Positions 33,902 through 46,022 of a stretch of 64,000 bases of DNA are shown here, piece after piece. The translations under genes were made by a program, and so were the position numbers. Source of the DNA: Scenedesmus sp. ARA3 (lineage: Eukaryota; Chlorophyta; Chlorophyceae; Sphaeropleales; Scenedesmaceae); the NCBI GenBank assembly GCA_004335835.1, contig RWJK01001539.1:9038-73037 (forward strand), read 5' to 3'. The number at the start of each line of letters is the position of its first letter. The stretch's first letter is position 1. The notes beneath the pieces were generated by a model. That model was not told the DNA's origin. It searched no databases and saw only the letters and a list, made by a program, of their open reading frames with translations.

Positions 33902-34069
33902 GCTTTGATTGCTGGTGTAATGGTGGCTTTGATTGCTGGTGCAACGGCAGCCTTGATTGCTGGTGCAATGGCAGCCTTGATTGCTGGTGCAATGGCAGCC
34001 TTGATTGCTGATGCAACGGCAGCTTCGAACGCTGGTGCAATGGCAGCTTTGATTGCTGATGCAGCGCTG
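33902..34069. repeat. 24-bp minisatellite, seven copies
   Basis: Seven 24-base units start at 33902 and every 24 bases to 34046. Because 24 is a multiple of three, both strands stay open: Ala/Leu/Ile-rich on plus, and a Leu-His-Gln-Gln-Ser type repeat on minus. Units vary by a few substitutions, mostly in the GGTGCAATGGCA half. Confidence 0.9.
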
Positions 34070-35437
34070 GTGCCAGGAGGCAGCTCATCGCACCTGGAGC
34101 CGAGTCATGTTGAATGAATATGGAATTTGTGTGGACTGCTTAACGTTTGCGATTGCAGCTGCATACCAACAGCCGCCGGCTCAGAGCACAAGCGCTTAAT
34201 AGTGTGCTGTGCAATGCAGGACCCTGCATCCGCACGCGCGCGGTTTTCAAGTGCTTTGGATTTGGGCGCAATCTTGTGCTGTTGCACCTCTTGGACTGTG
34301 CTGTGTAGAAAGGCTGCTGCTGCCCAGGAGTGCAGATCTTTGGCTGGGCAACAGCAGGGGTGTGCCTGGACCGCTCTTTTTTGCTGGCGCACTCTGCTGC
34401 TACTCAGCACACGGCTGCAGGGCAGAGCAGGGTTCAATTGGAGGAATGGCGGCAAAGGGCAATAATGCGTGCATGGCAGCTTGCCATGCTCATGCTTTTA
34501 GGGCCTCTGAGCGCCTTGCTGGCACAAGAAGCATGACGGCTGTGTTTTCAGGGGTGCAATCCATATACATATGCTTGCAACATGGCAGTCCTCAAGGGCG
34601 CCAGAACCCCTCTCTGGCACTTGAGCGTGATGGCTATGTTTTCAAGGAGCAAATCTATATGTATGTGTGAGAGGTTTAAACATGGTTAATCTTCAATGCT
34701 GGCTACACGCATGCATTCCTGTGGAGACTTGTGTGGGCTGCTCTTACTTGTAGTGAGTGTGTTACCATGGAGATATGTTCGAATGACTTGCGACTGACCA
34801 GTGTGTGTGATGCAGCAGCAGAACATGTTCACCTGCTATGCACAGGTGACAAACTGTGCTGACAGTGTGCTTGGAAACTGCTGTGCGCCACATCTGCAAC
34901 AGCACACACATGGCCTTGTTTGTTGATGGACTGTGGCTGAACATGCCCTGCCACAAGGTGGCAGCAGCTGCAGATGAGTTGTATGGTATGTGCTGACACT
35001 GGCCTTGGTGTCAGCGGTGCCGCGCTGAATGCATGTGTCTGCTGTGCAGCACAAAGTAAATGTCATTGTGTGTACAAGGCACATGCACTAATGCAACTGT
35101 CAGCGTTGCAGGCTACTAGTATGATATTGGCTGCTTCCTGCCTCAAATGAACATGTACTGTGAGAATGAGATGCACTTGGGCTTGACCTGGGACTCAGAT
35201 GCCAGGGCATGCCAAACACTGGGGTTGGCTTGACAGGCTGTGTATTGTTGCGTTTGCTGCACAAGCACAGCCAGTGCTGCTTGTGGAGTGGAGGCCAGGT
35301 CAGCGCGGCTGTTGCAAGGCCACGCAGGCTTCGTGCTGATGCATGGGGGTGTGTTGGGTAATACTAGAGCGGCAAGGGCGTGTGCAGGGCGCTCAAAAAC
35401 CATGAGAGTGCGGTGTGAGCAGCACCAAGCAATGCAT

Positions 35438-35738
35438 ACATTACATTACATTACATTACATGCTCCACTCAACGAGGAGTGGGAACCCCAGTCAGGAGCC
35501 AACGNNNNNNNNNNNNNNNNNNNNNNNNNNNNNGAACAACTCATCATCGTCCAAACCGTCAGACGAAAACGCAGAAAAAAACTCATCAGCATCATCAATG
35601 CATTGGTGATGCATATTGAAAGCACAGCTGGCAGCTGGTGCTGTTGTCAGTGTCCTGCCCTGGGGCAAATTCGAATGTAAGTTGAATCATTACATTACAT
35701 TACATTACATTACATGCTCCACTCAACGAGGAGTGGGA
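35438..35738 (-). repeat. Duplicated (TTACA)n array flanking the assembly gap
   Basis: A pentanucleotide array (35438-35461) followed by TGCTCCACTCAACGAGGAGT and a few more bases recurs at 35689-35738, on the other side of the gap. On the minus strand the array reads (TGTAA)n, repeated copies of the algal polyadenylation motif. It lies about 450-750 bases past the stop of the minus-strand gene that ends at 36188. Confidence 0.85.
35505..35533. other. Assembly gap (29 N)
   Basis: There are twenty-nine undetermined bases, bracketed by near-identical copies of the TTACA array. The gap may hide more copies or be a scaffolding artefact. Confidence 0.99.
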
Positions 35739-36187
35739 CACAACCAGCCCTGCTGTGACTGTGTTGGCGAGCCCCGTTGCTTTTTATGCGTTGAATGGGT
35801 TCAACGGCACTGCTGGGAAGTGTTGGGTTGCTAGTTGCGTCGCGGTGGCTGACGGTCAGCCATAGCCGCATGTCATAGTCCAGCACTAGCCATTGTGCCA
35901 TGCTTGTCCAGCGTACGATGTGGCTCCTGCTGTTCTGTGAAGGCAGCATGCTGAATGACTGTAGTCTATAGCTGAATGTAACATAACGTTGTCACAACGG
36001 AAAACGTTTTTCCACAAGCATGTCAACCTCTCCGCTGCCGCTGTCGCTGTCACCTCCATGCGCTGCTGCGCCACGTGGCGTGCACGGTTGCAGCCGGGTT
36101 TTCCTGCTTGCCATGCTGCTGCTGCTGCTGCTGCTGTTCTCTAGCAGCATCTAGGCCATTGATGGCTGCTGCACAGAGCAGCCGGCC

Positions 36188-39100
36188 TCAGCGCCTCACA
36201 TCAACCGTCCTCTCAAACAGCCGGGTGTTCAAGCTGAGGTAGGCGCCTGCGGCAGTAGTGGTGCCGAAGGGGTTCCTGCAGGCGCCACGCCAATACAGAC
36301 AGCGATGCAGATACCAATGAATCAGCTGCCAGAGGGTGCAGAGCGGCTGCACATTAATTCGACTGAGTCAGCACAAGGAAGATGCATGCCCAGTCCGGTT
36401 GTCACGTGATTTGTACATTTGTTACATGACAGTGAACAAGAGGCTACTACCAGGAAGGGGCAAAGCTTTCGTGCACGCGCTGGGCTAGCAGCATGAAAGG
36501 AACGGTGGAGGAATGGCCTGTGCAGTTATTCCGTGCCCCCCGCACCTGTTGAAACCTCGTGCAGGGTTGGTCTCCTGCATGCACAGGGCAAAAACAAGTG
36601 TCAGGTGCAGCACCAGGAGGTTTGCATCGCTGCTGCGTTAGACAAAAATTCCGGCTGGACATTTTATTCACCAAGGCACAGTGTGACAGCTGCTCTGCAC
36701 GAACTACAGCCACAATGGCCGCAGCGCAAATCGGCTTGCACACTGGGCTCAGCACCACCTCCAAGAGCCACATGCGCCAGCACCCAGCTGGGTGCTGCAG
36801 CAAGCCAACGACCAGCCTTGACCAAAGCGTTGCTACAGTGTCACTGCATGCAGTGGCGCTGCAGTGGCGCTGCTCACGTGTGGCGGCCTGTCATAAGGCG
36901 GGATGTGGCCGCACAGCTCCTCAGGGACGTCCCTCCGCGCCCTGACCCAGGGCGGTGTCAGCACGTAGAACAGCGATGTGCCCGCCTCGCCCTCCACCAC
37001 GCCCCAGCGGGAGGGGTGCCTGGCCAGCCTGGAGGCGGGTGCAAGCAGCCACAGGCCAGCAGGCCAGCAGCAGGTGCACGCATGTCAGTGCATCATGATG
37101 ATACGGCAGGCGCAATGTGTGATAAACTCGAAAAGATGCAGGCGGTGTACGGCTATGGCAGGAGGTTGTGCAGTGCTCCGGGCAGTTGCTGCCGCAGCTC
37201 ATCTTGACAGCTGACATCTCCTGTCCAACGCGTGTTGCTTCCGAGCTAACATGCCCCTGACAAGGCATCACTGGCTGCCTTTTACCCCAAGGCTGTCGCT
37301 GTTCTGCCAAGGTAGCCAGCCTCGGGCTTGCAGCTGCAGATCTTCACCAGCTCAAGCAGCTCAGGCCACATACTTTGTATTAGCAACACGCTAGCAGCTG
37401 CCGCCTGCCCCCACCTGTACTCCTGCATGATGCCGCCCTGGTCGGCCTGGTGGGCCATGTAGGCGCCCACATCCCCCTCACACGCAGCAGCAGCACGGTG
37501 GAAGCTCACCACCACACACCCCTCGGTGTCCAGGAACACCTGCAGGCCACGCAGCACATACAGCAGCTGCACATGTCAGCACACGCCTCGCTTTCTGCCA
37601 CTTCAGCTTGATCATTTATGGTTGTGCGCTATATAGCGCAGGAAGAGCACCAAGCACCAGCATTCCTCAACAGGATGCTCTGCACCTGAGCACAAGCATC
37701 CGTGCTCTCTCAAGAGGACTGCACGCCATTGACATCATACCCTGTTGAGAGTGCAGCTGCTTGCTGCCATGTGGTAGCGGCTGGTCATGCTGGTCCAACA
37801 GGTTACACCTGCAGCTGCCCCCAGCCACTCCCTCACAACCCTCTGCTGCTCTGGTGCTCCAGCTGCTGCTGCTGGTTACCATGCGCGCGGCCATAGTCCC
37901 AGCATGCCTTGGTTACTTTGCTCCACACATTCCACAGTATGCCACAGTGCGCCACAGGCGCACCCCGCACACCTTCATGAAGCTCTTGGGCCAGTCCCGA
38001 GCCAGCTGCCGCTCCAGCTGCAGCAGCAGCTCGCCACTCTGCGCACGCAGCGCAGCCACGGGGCTGCTGCTGCGGCCCGGCGGCACAAAGGAGCCGCTCA
38101 CCAGCAGCTGCCGCTGCTGCTGCTGGCTGCTGGGCACGCGCCCTAGATGGTCCACCTCCTGCAGCGGCACAAATGTGCTGTCTGATTGTTTGGATCCACA
38201 ACAGCAGCTGCAATTGACAGCAAGCTTGCGCCCCAGCTGCAGGATCCTTCTGGCAATGGTGCAAACTGCTGCTGCAGCTCCCATGCCATGTGGGAGCTGC
38301 AATGGTGCAATTGCTGCAGCTGCGCTGTGCGTGAGGCAGCGCACCGTGCGTCACAGCTGCAGCAGCAGCAGCCGCATGGCTTGCTGGCGCACCTGGTAGG
38401 CTGCGGGTGTGTAGGTGAGTTCGCTGAAGGCGGGAGTATGTGGTGTGGGCAGGGGGCAGCCCTTCACAACAAACGCCTCCGGGCTGACCTGCAGATCATG
38501 CAGTGCAAAACCCTTAGCCGCCGTCACAAGTTGCGCCAGCAAAACTACGACGGAAACACAGTTGCCGCGTCCTCAGGGCCGAGTGCTGTACTGATCCAGC
38601 TGCCACCTTCCACTGCGCTGCTGTTGTTACACACTGGCGTCTGGCGGGTGGCTGTCACAACGCTGTTGCTGCCACAAGTCTGCTACGTTGCAATGGCCTC
38701 ACTTTGTCCTGCTGCTGCCCCAGCCCCTGGTGTACTACTTGTATCTTGCAGTGCTCACCTCTGCTAGCTTGGACGACAGTTTGGCAAAGCGCTGCAGCAC
38801 CAGAGCTCGTTCATACTCTGATGAGATGTGGCTGAACGTTGAGAATTGCTGCAGTAAGATACAGCAGCGGTGCGCGGAGAAAGGCTGTAATGGGCTGGCA
38901 TGCGTGGCCGTTGTTGCTAGTGGCATTGCTGGGGTGGTTGGTGCTGCTGCCTGCACAATTTGGTCACAGCACATGCTTTGACAAGCTGCTTACTATGGGG
39001 ACGCCAGTGTGGCGCTACAAGCACATGCAAGTTGCACATGATCTGCTCTGCTGCTTCCTTGCTTGGCTGCTTACTCCTTGATTTGGGCTGTATCTATGTG

Positions 39101-40015
39101 GGATCTTTGTTGATGCTGAGAAAGCGCCCCTGAAGCCGCCAGGCGAGGATTTGCTGCTGCACTGTGGCCATTGCTGGTCTGACTGCTGCCCTGAGCAAGA
39201 CGCACTCATGTGCCTGGGTTGGCACTGCTGCTGCTGCTGTTGCTGTTGATATTGCTGATGTAGCTCAGCCTGCCGCTGCTTGCCTGCAGGGTGCAGATAT
39301 AGCAGTTGCAGCAATGTTAGCTGACAGCACTGTAATAGGTGCTTGAATAGTTGCGCCTGCAAGCTGCATGTAACAGCCACCCTCCCATTGCTGCACGGCT
39401 ACTTCCAGGTGCCAACCTTGGCAGCGGTTGTCACCTTGATTCACACACGACAGCAAGGCAGCAGTCACGAAACACACCTGCATGTACCAATTGTTGAAAC
39501 AGTTGCTGCCTGTACGAGGGCGTGAGGGCGTTTGGTAAGCTGCGGATGCCCAGGCCAGCTCCAGCAGGCGAGAAAGCACTGAAGATGCCCTCATCATCAG
39601 CATGTGGGCACTCTGCAGCAAGAAGAGGCACGGGTAGGCAGACTTGCGTATGATATGCTACTGCTGAGAGCATGAATGGCAGGAGTCAGTGCATGGCAAT
39701 CCGCTTGTCTCCTGGCATGCTGCACCTGGCTGTGCGTTGTACGCTGCTGCACTCAGAATACGGTCACATTCACAGCCAGAGCTACCCATATAGACCATTG
39801 CATGATAGGGTGTGGAACTCACCCTGCAATGGCGCCTTTGGCTGCGCAGCAGTTGTTTGCATGTAGTGCTGCTGCTCATGTATACTGCTGCATGAGGCAG
39901 TGGCTCCATCTGTGCCCTCCTGCTCCCGCTTCTGCTGCATAAACGTTGCAACCATCCACCTTTCTATGCCTGTAGGCTCATCAGATAGCTCGTCTATGCT
40001 ACTGCAATCGTCCAT
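36188..40015 (-). CDS. Unrecognised conserved-looking protein, 439 residues
   Basis: Ten exons: 40015-39823, 39612-39478, 39283-39075, 38848-38759, 38488-38393, 38158-37973, 37566-37415, 37019-36878, 36574-36546, 36275-36188. All phases agree; the total is 1,320 bases with TGA at 36190-36188. The N-terminus (MDDCSSIDELSDEPTGIERW) is acidic. Exon 3 is Gln/Ser-rich and may be disordered. The conserved-looking part starts at FSTFSHISSEYERALVLQRF and includes VSPEAFVVKGCPLPTPHTPA, LERQLARDWPKSFMKLLYVL, GLQVFLDTEGCVVVSFHRAA, SRWGVVEGEAGTSLFYVLTP and PPWVRARRDVPEELCGHIPP. It ends with HETNPARGFNRNPFGTTT, about a dozen further residues, and LFERTVDVRR. No signal peptide or membrane helix is seen and no family is recognised. 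The motif style recalls small axonemal or cytoskeletal proteins, but that is only an impression. It lies downstream of, and on the same strand as, the NEK/CAP-Gly gene. Confidence 0.78.
36546..36574 (-). other. 29-nt microexon of the unrecognised gene
   Basis: This exon encodes ETNPARGFN plus two bases of the following Arg codon. It was found because the flanking exons (phase 0 out, phase 2 in) cannot be joined directly. It has an AG before it and GTGCGG after it. Without it the last exon would be read out of frame. Confidence 0.7.
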
Positions 40016-40633
40016 GGTGACAGAAGTTGTTGCTCAAGTTCACGGACTTGGAGCAGCGGCCGACAGTGCGTTTGACGCGCATAGGTTGCACACGATGAAA
40101 TAAAGTCGACATAAAATTGCTAAGCAAAGCTCTTTAGATTCAGTGACAGAAACAGTGTCACACACTTCGCGCCAATGGGGTTTACAATGCACAGGAATCA
40201 CCTTTCGCACCTACATCGCATGAAATAGTAATACAATTGAAATAAACGTCTGCCATGCAGGCTCAGTCTCCCGCATGTGCAATATCAGGCACCAGCCTGC
40301 ACCCTCACATCATGTACAATGACACATTTGCACAGCACTGCTGAACTGAGCTGGACAGTACGCCATCCTAGTGCACGTCTGTTATGGTGCGATCACCAAG
40401 CACCAATGCTGGCAATTGCTGTTCACCACAAGGTCGTCTCTACACCATGCCATAAAACTCACACAAAGCGCCAGGCAGCAACAGCACATACCACGTGCTG
40501 CCATGTACACACCTGCAACAAAATCACACAGGGAACAGGTTTCCTCCAATCTTCACCTACTCTCCGCACAGTCAGTGCCGCAGCACAACAAGCAGCACAA
40601 TAGCTTCTTCTGCTGTTGCAGTCTTGCACACGT
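40016..40633. other. Intergenic: 3' end of NEK/CAP-Gly gene and promoter of the next gene
   Basis: These are 618 bases between two minus-strand genes. A TGTAA on the minus strand (TTACA at 40182-40186), about 450 bases after the kinase stop, is a candidate polyadenylation signal. No exon or RNA gene is seen. Confidence 0.45.
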
Positions 40634-43600
40634 CTACATTGACGTCAGCTGGCTGGCCTTGTGGAAGGACGCACAGCGTGGCGCGCAGTCAATGTATGTG
40701 ATGCCGTGCAGGGTGCCGTCCATGCCGCAGGCACTGTCCAGCTCCATGCCAACCCAGTCCTCCCCTGCAGCACCCCACGCCACTGGGCCAATGTACCTGC
40801 AGGCATCGCATGCAGGCAGCACAGCACGTCAGGACAACGAGTCAAAGCTTGCACAGCAGCCACATGTAGCTACCTGTAGGTGTGCACGGACCAGCATATG
40901 TGTGGCACCCGCCAGCCTGTCGCTGCTGCAATGTGTGCAATTTCCGTAACTCTCAGCAGCTAGCTGGTGCTTGCCCACCTGATCTTGCCCTTCACAGCCT
41001 TGCTCTTGCCTAGCACAACTACGTCTCCAAGCTTCAGCGCAGGATGCTGCACCTCAGCCGGCTGCGCTGCTCCTCCAAGCTGCCCTGAGCTTGTCCTGCT
41101 GCCAGCACCCGCCCTTCTGCTGCCAGGCTGCGCCGCATGGGCTGCTGGGCTGCAGCGCTGGCTTGATGGCAGCTGGCTCGCTGCAGCGTGTACTGCAGCT
41201 TGCATGCTGTCCTGCAGCAACCCGGGTGAGCTCAGTACACTGCCCAGCTCCTGCCAGCGCCTGCAGCCACACACAAGCAAAGGCAGTTTGCATGTTATGT
41301 GTTGTTTTGACGATGACACTAGGCAACGACCGATGACACCACCTGCTTCATCACCTGGGGCGCGACTGGCGAACACAACAGCCCAACCACAATGTGCAGA
41401 TACGCACATGATATGAAACGTGCCACAAGGAACCAGGTGCGGTTGCTAGCACACTCACCCGCGTGCGTAGAGCCCACTCATGACCTGCATCACTGACTCC
41501 AGCAGTTCCAGCCGCTGCCGCTCACTGCTGCCAAGTGGCTGCAAGCTGCTGCTCCCGCTTGCCTGCAGTGGCCCGTCACCTCCCCTTGCAGGCTGTGAAA
41601 TTGCCAGGCCTGCATCAGCAGCAGCATCCTTGCCACGCCCTTGCACACGGCCTGTCGCTGGCGCTGCTGTGTCTATACTGCAGGTTGGGCTGTCTGCAGA
41701 CAGCGCTGTGCTACCAATAGCAGCCTGCTCACCACTGCCCTGCTGCAGACCATCTTGCCGATCAGTGCTGCTGTTCTGCCTGCCAGCTGCAGCTGGAGCG
41801 CCCCACAGCAGAGGGCTCTCTTCCTCTACTGTGGCACTGCCACCTTTGAAGCACGTCGCAGCAGCCCTAGCAGCAGCAAACATGTCAGGTGTGCTGGCTT
41901 CTGGTGTCACTGCGTCAGGCGTGGGTCCTTGTGCCACTGGCGTGCCGCTAGCATCAGACAGCCTGCCTGCCAGTGAAGCAGCCGGCGAAGCACTGCCAAA
42001 TCGCAGCCGCTGCTTCACGGCTGACACATCTGGGCTGCTGCTGTCGTCCTCATCGTCGTCACTGTCGCCATAGCAGCCGCCAACGCCGTTGCCTGCTGCT
42101 GCAGCTTTGATGGAGAACACAGCAGCTGGCGGCGGTGACTGCTCTGGCAGCTGTGCTGCTGAAGGCCCGCCCTCCTGTGACTGTGAGGTTGACTGCACAC
42201 GATCATCATCGGATGCTGTGCGCCTGCAGCCGTCATTAGATGGTTCCTGGCGTCGCTGCTGCTGCTGCTGTGCTGGGGAAGCCAGTCTGGAGGCCCGTGG
42301 CTGCTGCTGCATGCCCTGCTGCAGCTGCATGGTCTTCCTGCTAAGCTCCTGCGAGGTGTGAAGCAGCTGTTGCACGCTGCTGTCCAGGACCGCCTGCTGG
42401 TGCACCACTGCTGCTGCTGCCCCTTGGGCTGCATCCACTGGTTGCTGCTGCTGCTGCTGCTGGCGCGGCTTGCGCTGCTCTTCCAGGTACTGCAGGTAAT
42501 TGCTGCCTGCAGCAGACCCGGCACCGTGCGCTTTTGCAGCCTTGCTGCTGGAGCTGCTGCTGTTGCTGCTGCTGCCGCCAGCCGCTGGCTTGCCTGCTGC
42601 AGCTGCTGCGGCAGCCTTCAGGCTCTGCATACCCTGCGCACCAGATGCCTGCCTGCTGCTTGCAGAGCGCTGGCGAGTGAGCATGCCAGCACCGCCAGCT
42701 GAACTAGGCCCTGGCCCGCCATTCCATGCAGGCCGTGGGCTGGCAGCCACGCCAGGCCTGCCAGGTGTTGCTCGCGCAGCACCAGACCTTGGCCTAGTCC
42801 CTGCTGCAGTGGCTGTGCCGCCTGCTGTTGCAGCCTTGCGGTACAACCCTAGCGGTGGCACTGGACATCCACTGCCAGCAGCAGCAGCAGCAGCACTGCA
42901 GATGTTGCTGGGAGCTATGCCAGGATCTGATGTGTGCTGCTGCTGTGGTGGTAGCGCTGTTTCTGCAGCTGCTGCTGCTACTTCTGCTGCTGCTGCTGCT
43001 GGGTCTTGTGCTGTCTCTGCTGCCGGTTCAGTGTGGCGTGCTGCTGCTATAGCTGCTGCCACACGCTCAGCTGGGCTTCGCCTGCTGATACCCGGCTGCC
43101 GTACATTGTGGCGCTGCTGCGCCCGCTTGCAGGAATCGAGCGCGCCAACTGGGCTGTGTGCTCGCAAGCTGCCGCCCATGCTGCTGGCCCTGCTGCTGCT
43201 CACACGGCTGCTGCTGCACCTGCTGCCGTGATTGTCTGTCATGCACTCGCTGTCGCACTCCTCAGGCTGCTCCTCTTCTTGCAGCTGCTGGCCCTGCGTA
43301 TCCTGCCCTAGCTGCTGCTGCTGCTCTAGCCCCTGTAGCTGCTTGCAATCCTGCTGCACGCTGCTCAGCCTCCACAGTTCAGACAGCTCTGACTCCTGCA
43401 CTGCGCCAGTGCTGCCGCCCCAGCTGTTGTCACAGCCTTCATCATCGCCAGCTCTGCCTCGCACTGCATCCAGGCAGTCCCTGTCGGCGCTGCTAGACAG
43501 GCTGGAGCTGCTGCAATCCAGCCCTGCAGCAAACTCCCCACCACACACACGTGGCAGCCGTACCAGTGGTGTGGGGTCCAGCAGTGGCGGCAGCTTCACG

Positions 43601-46022
43601 CCGGGCATGATCTGCTGCGCCCGCGCACGCGCCTCTAGCAGCGTGGGCCGCAGTACTGGCAGGCCCATGAGGTCCTGCACTGACGGCCGGCGCTCAGGAT
43701 TCTTGCACAGCATGCTGCAGCGGCAGGACGGGGTATCGCGGCAGAGCAACGAGGTGAACGTCAGTTGTCGCGCGGATGCCGCACCAGCACAGACAGCACA
43801 GTGCAAGCGTTACCGTGCTAGCAGGCCAGCAGCATGGCTAGCATGTCACCTGCTGCCATCCCCTGCTGCGTGTGCTGAGACCCAATACAGCAGGACCAGC
43901 ATCGCTCAGCGCGCAGCTCACAGGTGAATGACCTCCCTCCATGCCTCGCTGTAGCTATCTGGCAGCGGCGCCAGCTTGTTCTTGCGTATCTTGCTGACCA
44001 GGCCGTGGATGTTGAACGCGTTGAAGGTGGGGCGCTGCGCAGTGAGCTCGTAGAACACGCAGCCCAGCGACCTGCGGCAGTGCAAGCAGCAGCAGTGCTG
44101 GTTTTACGGCCACGATGTGTGGGACACAGCAAATCTGCCTGCGTGAGCGGGGCAACAAGCTGTGCCTGGTACAGATGCAGCCCTGCTGCTGCGCCTGGCT
44201 GACAGCATGCCACTGCTGTCCACTTGCGGCGCATAACAAAGCGGTCATGCAGGCACATAGCGGCCATGCAGGCAGATGTGCTCCCAGCTGCTGGTGTGGT
44301 TTCAACATCACCCACCACACGTCTGTCTTGAAGCCATAGTCCTTGCAGCTCAGCAGCTCAGGCGACATGTAGTGAGGCGTGCCCACCAGGTTGGTGTCCT
44401 CAGGCTTGCTGCCATCACCTGCAGCAGTACAGCAGAACTATCAACTTCACCTGCTAGGCACAGCATGAGCCAAGCCCCTGCTGCCGTCATTTCAGTATCA
44501 CCACAGTAACATTGCTGCTTCCTGGCATAGCCTGCGAGTCTGCAGCACCAAAACAGCTGCTGCCAGACAGCTCACCAGCATCCTGCATGTGTGTCGCCAG
44601 ACCAAAGTCACCTGCACAGCACACATACGCATACAGATGTGTTTAGGAGATACTGCGTTTGTCAAGCTCATCATGCTAAACAGCAAAAGCCGCAAAAGGG
44701 TGTGCAGAACCCCTGCAGGAACATGATACTGTTGCTGAGCCTGCAGCTGCAGCTGTTTTACTTGCGTGCAGCCTGGTGGGCGCCGCCGCACCTAGCTGCA
44801 CGTCCATGTCGCATGTCAGCAGCAGGTTGGATGTCTTTATGTCCCTGTGCAGCACCCTCATGGTCTGCAGGTAGTCCAGCGCCAGCAGCAGCTGGCACAG
44901 CCACTTCATCATGAGCGGCTCCTCCACCTGCCCACGCTGCGGACAGCAGCCAAAGCCATAGAAATGTGTGTGTAGGCAACCGTACATGCAGTCGGTCAGA
45001 GTAAGGTCCGTGTGTAGATGCAGTCGCTGAGCAACAGCAGCCAGCTGTAGCGGGGCAGCTCTTGCATTGCTAGCAGCCACTGCTTGCTTGGTTCACCTTG
45101 CAGGAATATCCTGCACGGCAGCTGCTGCTGCTGCAGCCATCAGATGCTGTTGCAGCTGCTGGCAATCTGCGCCTTTCCTGCAAGCACTGATAGCAGGTGC
45201 ACTGATAGCATGCTTGAGCGCAACTCCAATGCTTTGCATGGCTGGCGTCCACGTGCTGCACGCTGCTGCATCCGGCACTCTGTGGCGTGTGTGTGCTGCT
45301 CACCACGCGCTGCACCCGCTGCAGGTATGACGACAGGTCCCCCTTCTCACAGTAACCATAGATCATGTTGACTGTGTGGCCTTGTACCATCCAGCTCTCC
45401 ACGCATGGCACAATAAATGGGTGCCGAAGCGTGGACACCTGCAAGGCATAGAGTTGAAGCAGCTGCTGTTGCTGGCATGAAATGGCAGAACCCCTGTGAG
45501 CCCTGCTGCCGCATGGGTAACTGCTGTTACACTACTGACGGATGCCCCTGCCGTTATGAAGGTCAGCTATTACTGCTGCATAACCTGCTGAGTCATATGC
45601 TGCTGCAGCACGGCATCAAGCTGAACGCTCACCAAGTCCCTCTCCTGCAGAGTTGAGTTGCGCTGCCATTTGGTCTGCTTTGCGAGCCTGACTCGCTTGA
45701 GCACATAGTCCTTCTTGTCCTGTATGATCCCAAGTCAAGAGCAATCACAGCAGCGGTCCCTCCATGGTTGACATGCCAGCTTGGAGAACAGAAGCGCACG
45801 CACATAGGCTGCGCTTGACACCTATGTTGGAGCAGCTGTGGCATGGGCATGCAGCTGACTGCTATAGCATGCGCCGTTGTGATGGTTACAATGTTCTCAT
45901 ACCTGTTTATTGGTGACGAGAAAGGCTGATCCAAAGGATCCCTTGCCTATCTGCTGTCGCACTTCATACTTGCTGGTCAAGTCCTGCAGCAGCATAGGCA
46001 ATGCACCCAACAGCTGATTCAT
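40634..46022 (-). CDS. NEK-like Ser/Thr kinase with C-terminal CAP-Gly domain
   Basis: Ten exons: 46022-45903, 45719-45633, 45438-45304, 44936-44792, 44611-44576, 44418-44316, 44071-43922, 43714-41459, 41260-40979, 40796-40634; 1,158 residues, phase-consistent. The kinase domain covers about residues 19-290: IGKGSFGSAFLV (Gly loop), YVLKRVRLAKQ (ATP Lys), HRDIKTSNLL (catalytic loop), DFGLATHM, GTPHYMSPELLS (activation segment/APE), DVWSLGCVFYELTAQRPTF and NPERRPSVQDLM. The LRHPFIVPCVESW and GYCEKGDLSSYL segments are typical of the NIMA/NEK group. A long low-complexity tail (exon 8: Gln, Ala, Ser) follows. Residues from about 1085 form a CAP-Gly domain: KLGDVVVLGKSKAVKGKIRY, IGPVAWGAAGEDWVGMELDS, GMDGTLHGITYIDC. 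CAP-Gly binds tubulin or EB-type C-termini, so a microtubule-directed kinase is the likely role. The start ATG lies just before the kinase. Confidence 0.9.

Larger units (their letters stand above)
32372..36187. other. Convergent intergenic region between the giant gene and the next minus-strand gene
   Basis: These 3.8 kb contain the 3' UTR of the giant gene, a 24-bp minisatellite (33902-34069), an assembly gap and a duplicated TTACA array. No TGTAA is seen on the plus strand until 33916-33920, inside the minisatellite, so the end of the giant transcript is not placed. Open frames here have no family motifs and are judged non-coding. Confidence 0.5.

Noticed and set aside
33849..34117. Leu-His-Gln repeat protein on minus, or Ala-Leu-Ile repeat protein on plus
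   Set aside because: Both come from the 24-bp minisatellite; there are no start, splice or flanking coding signals.
41480..43496. Several plus-strand frames opposite the kinase tail
   Set aside because: They are the antisense of the large low-complexity exon 43714-41459, which belongs to the phase-consistent kinase/CAP-Gly model.
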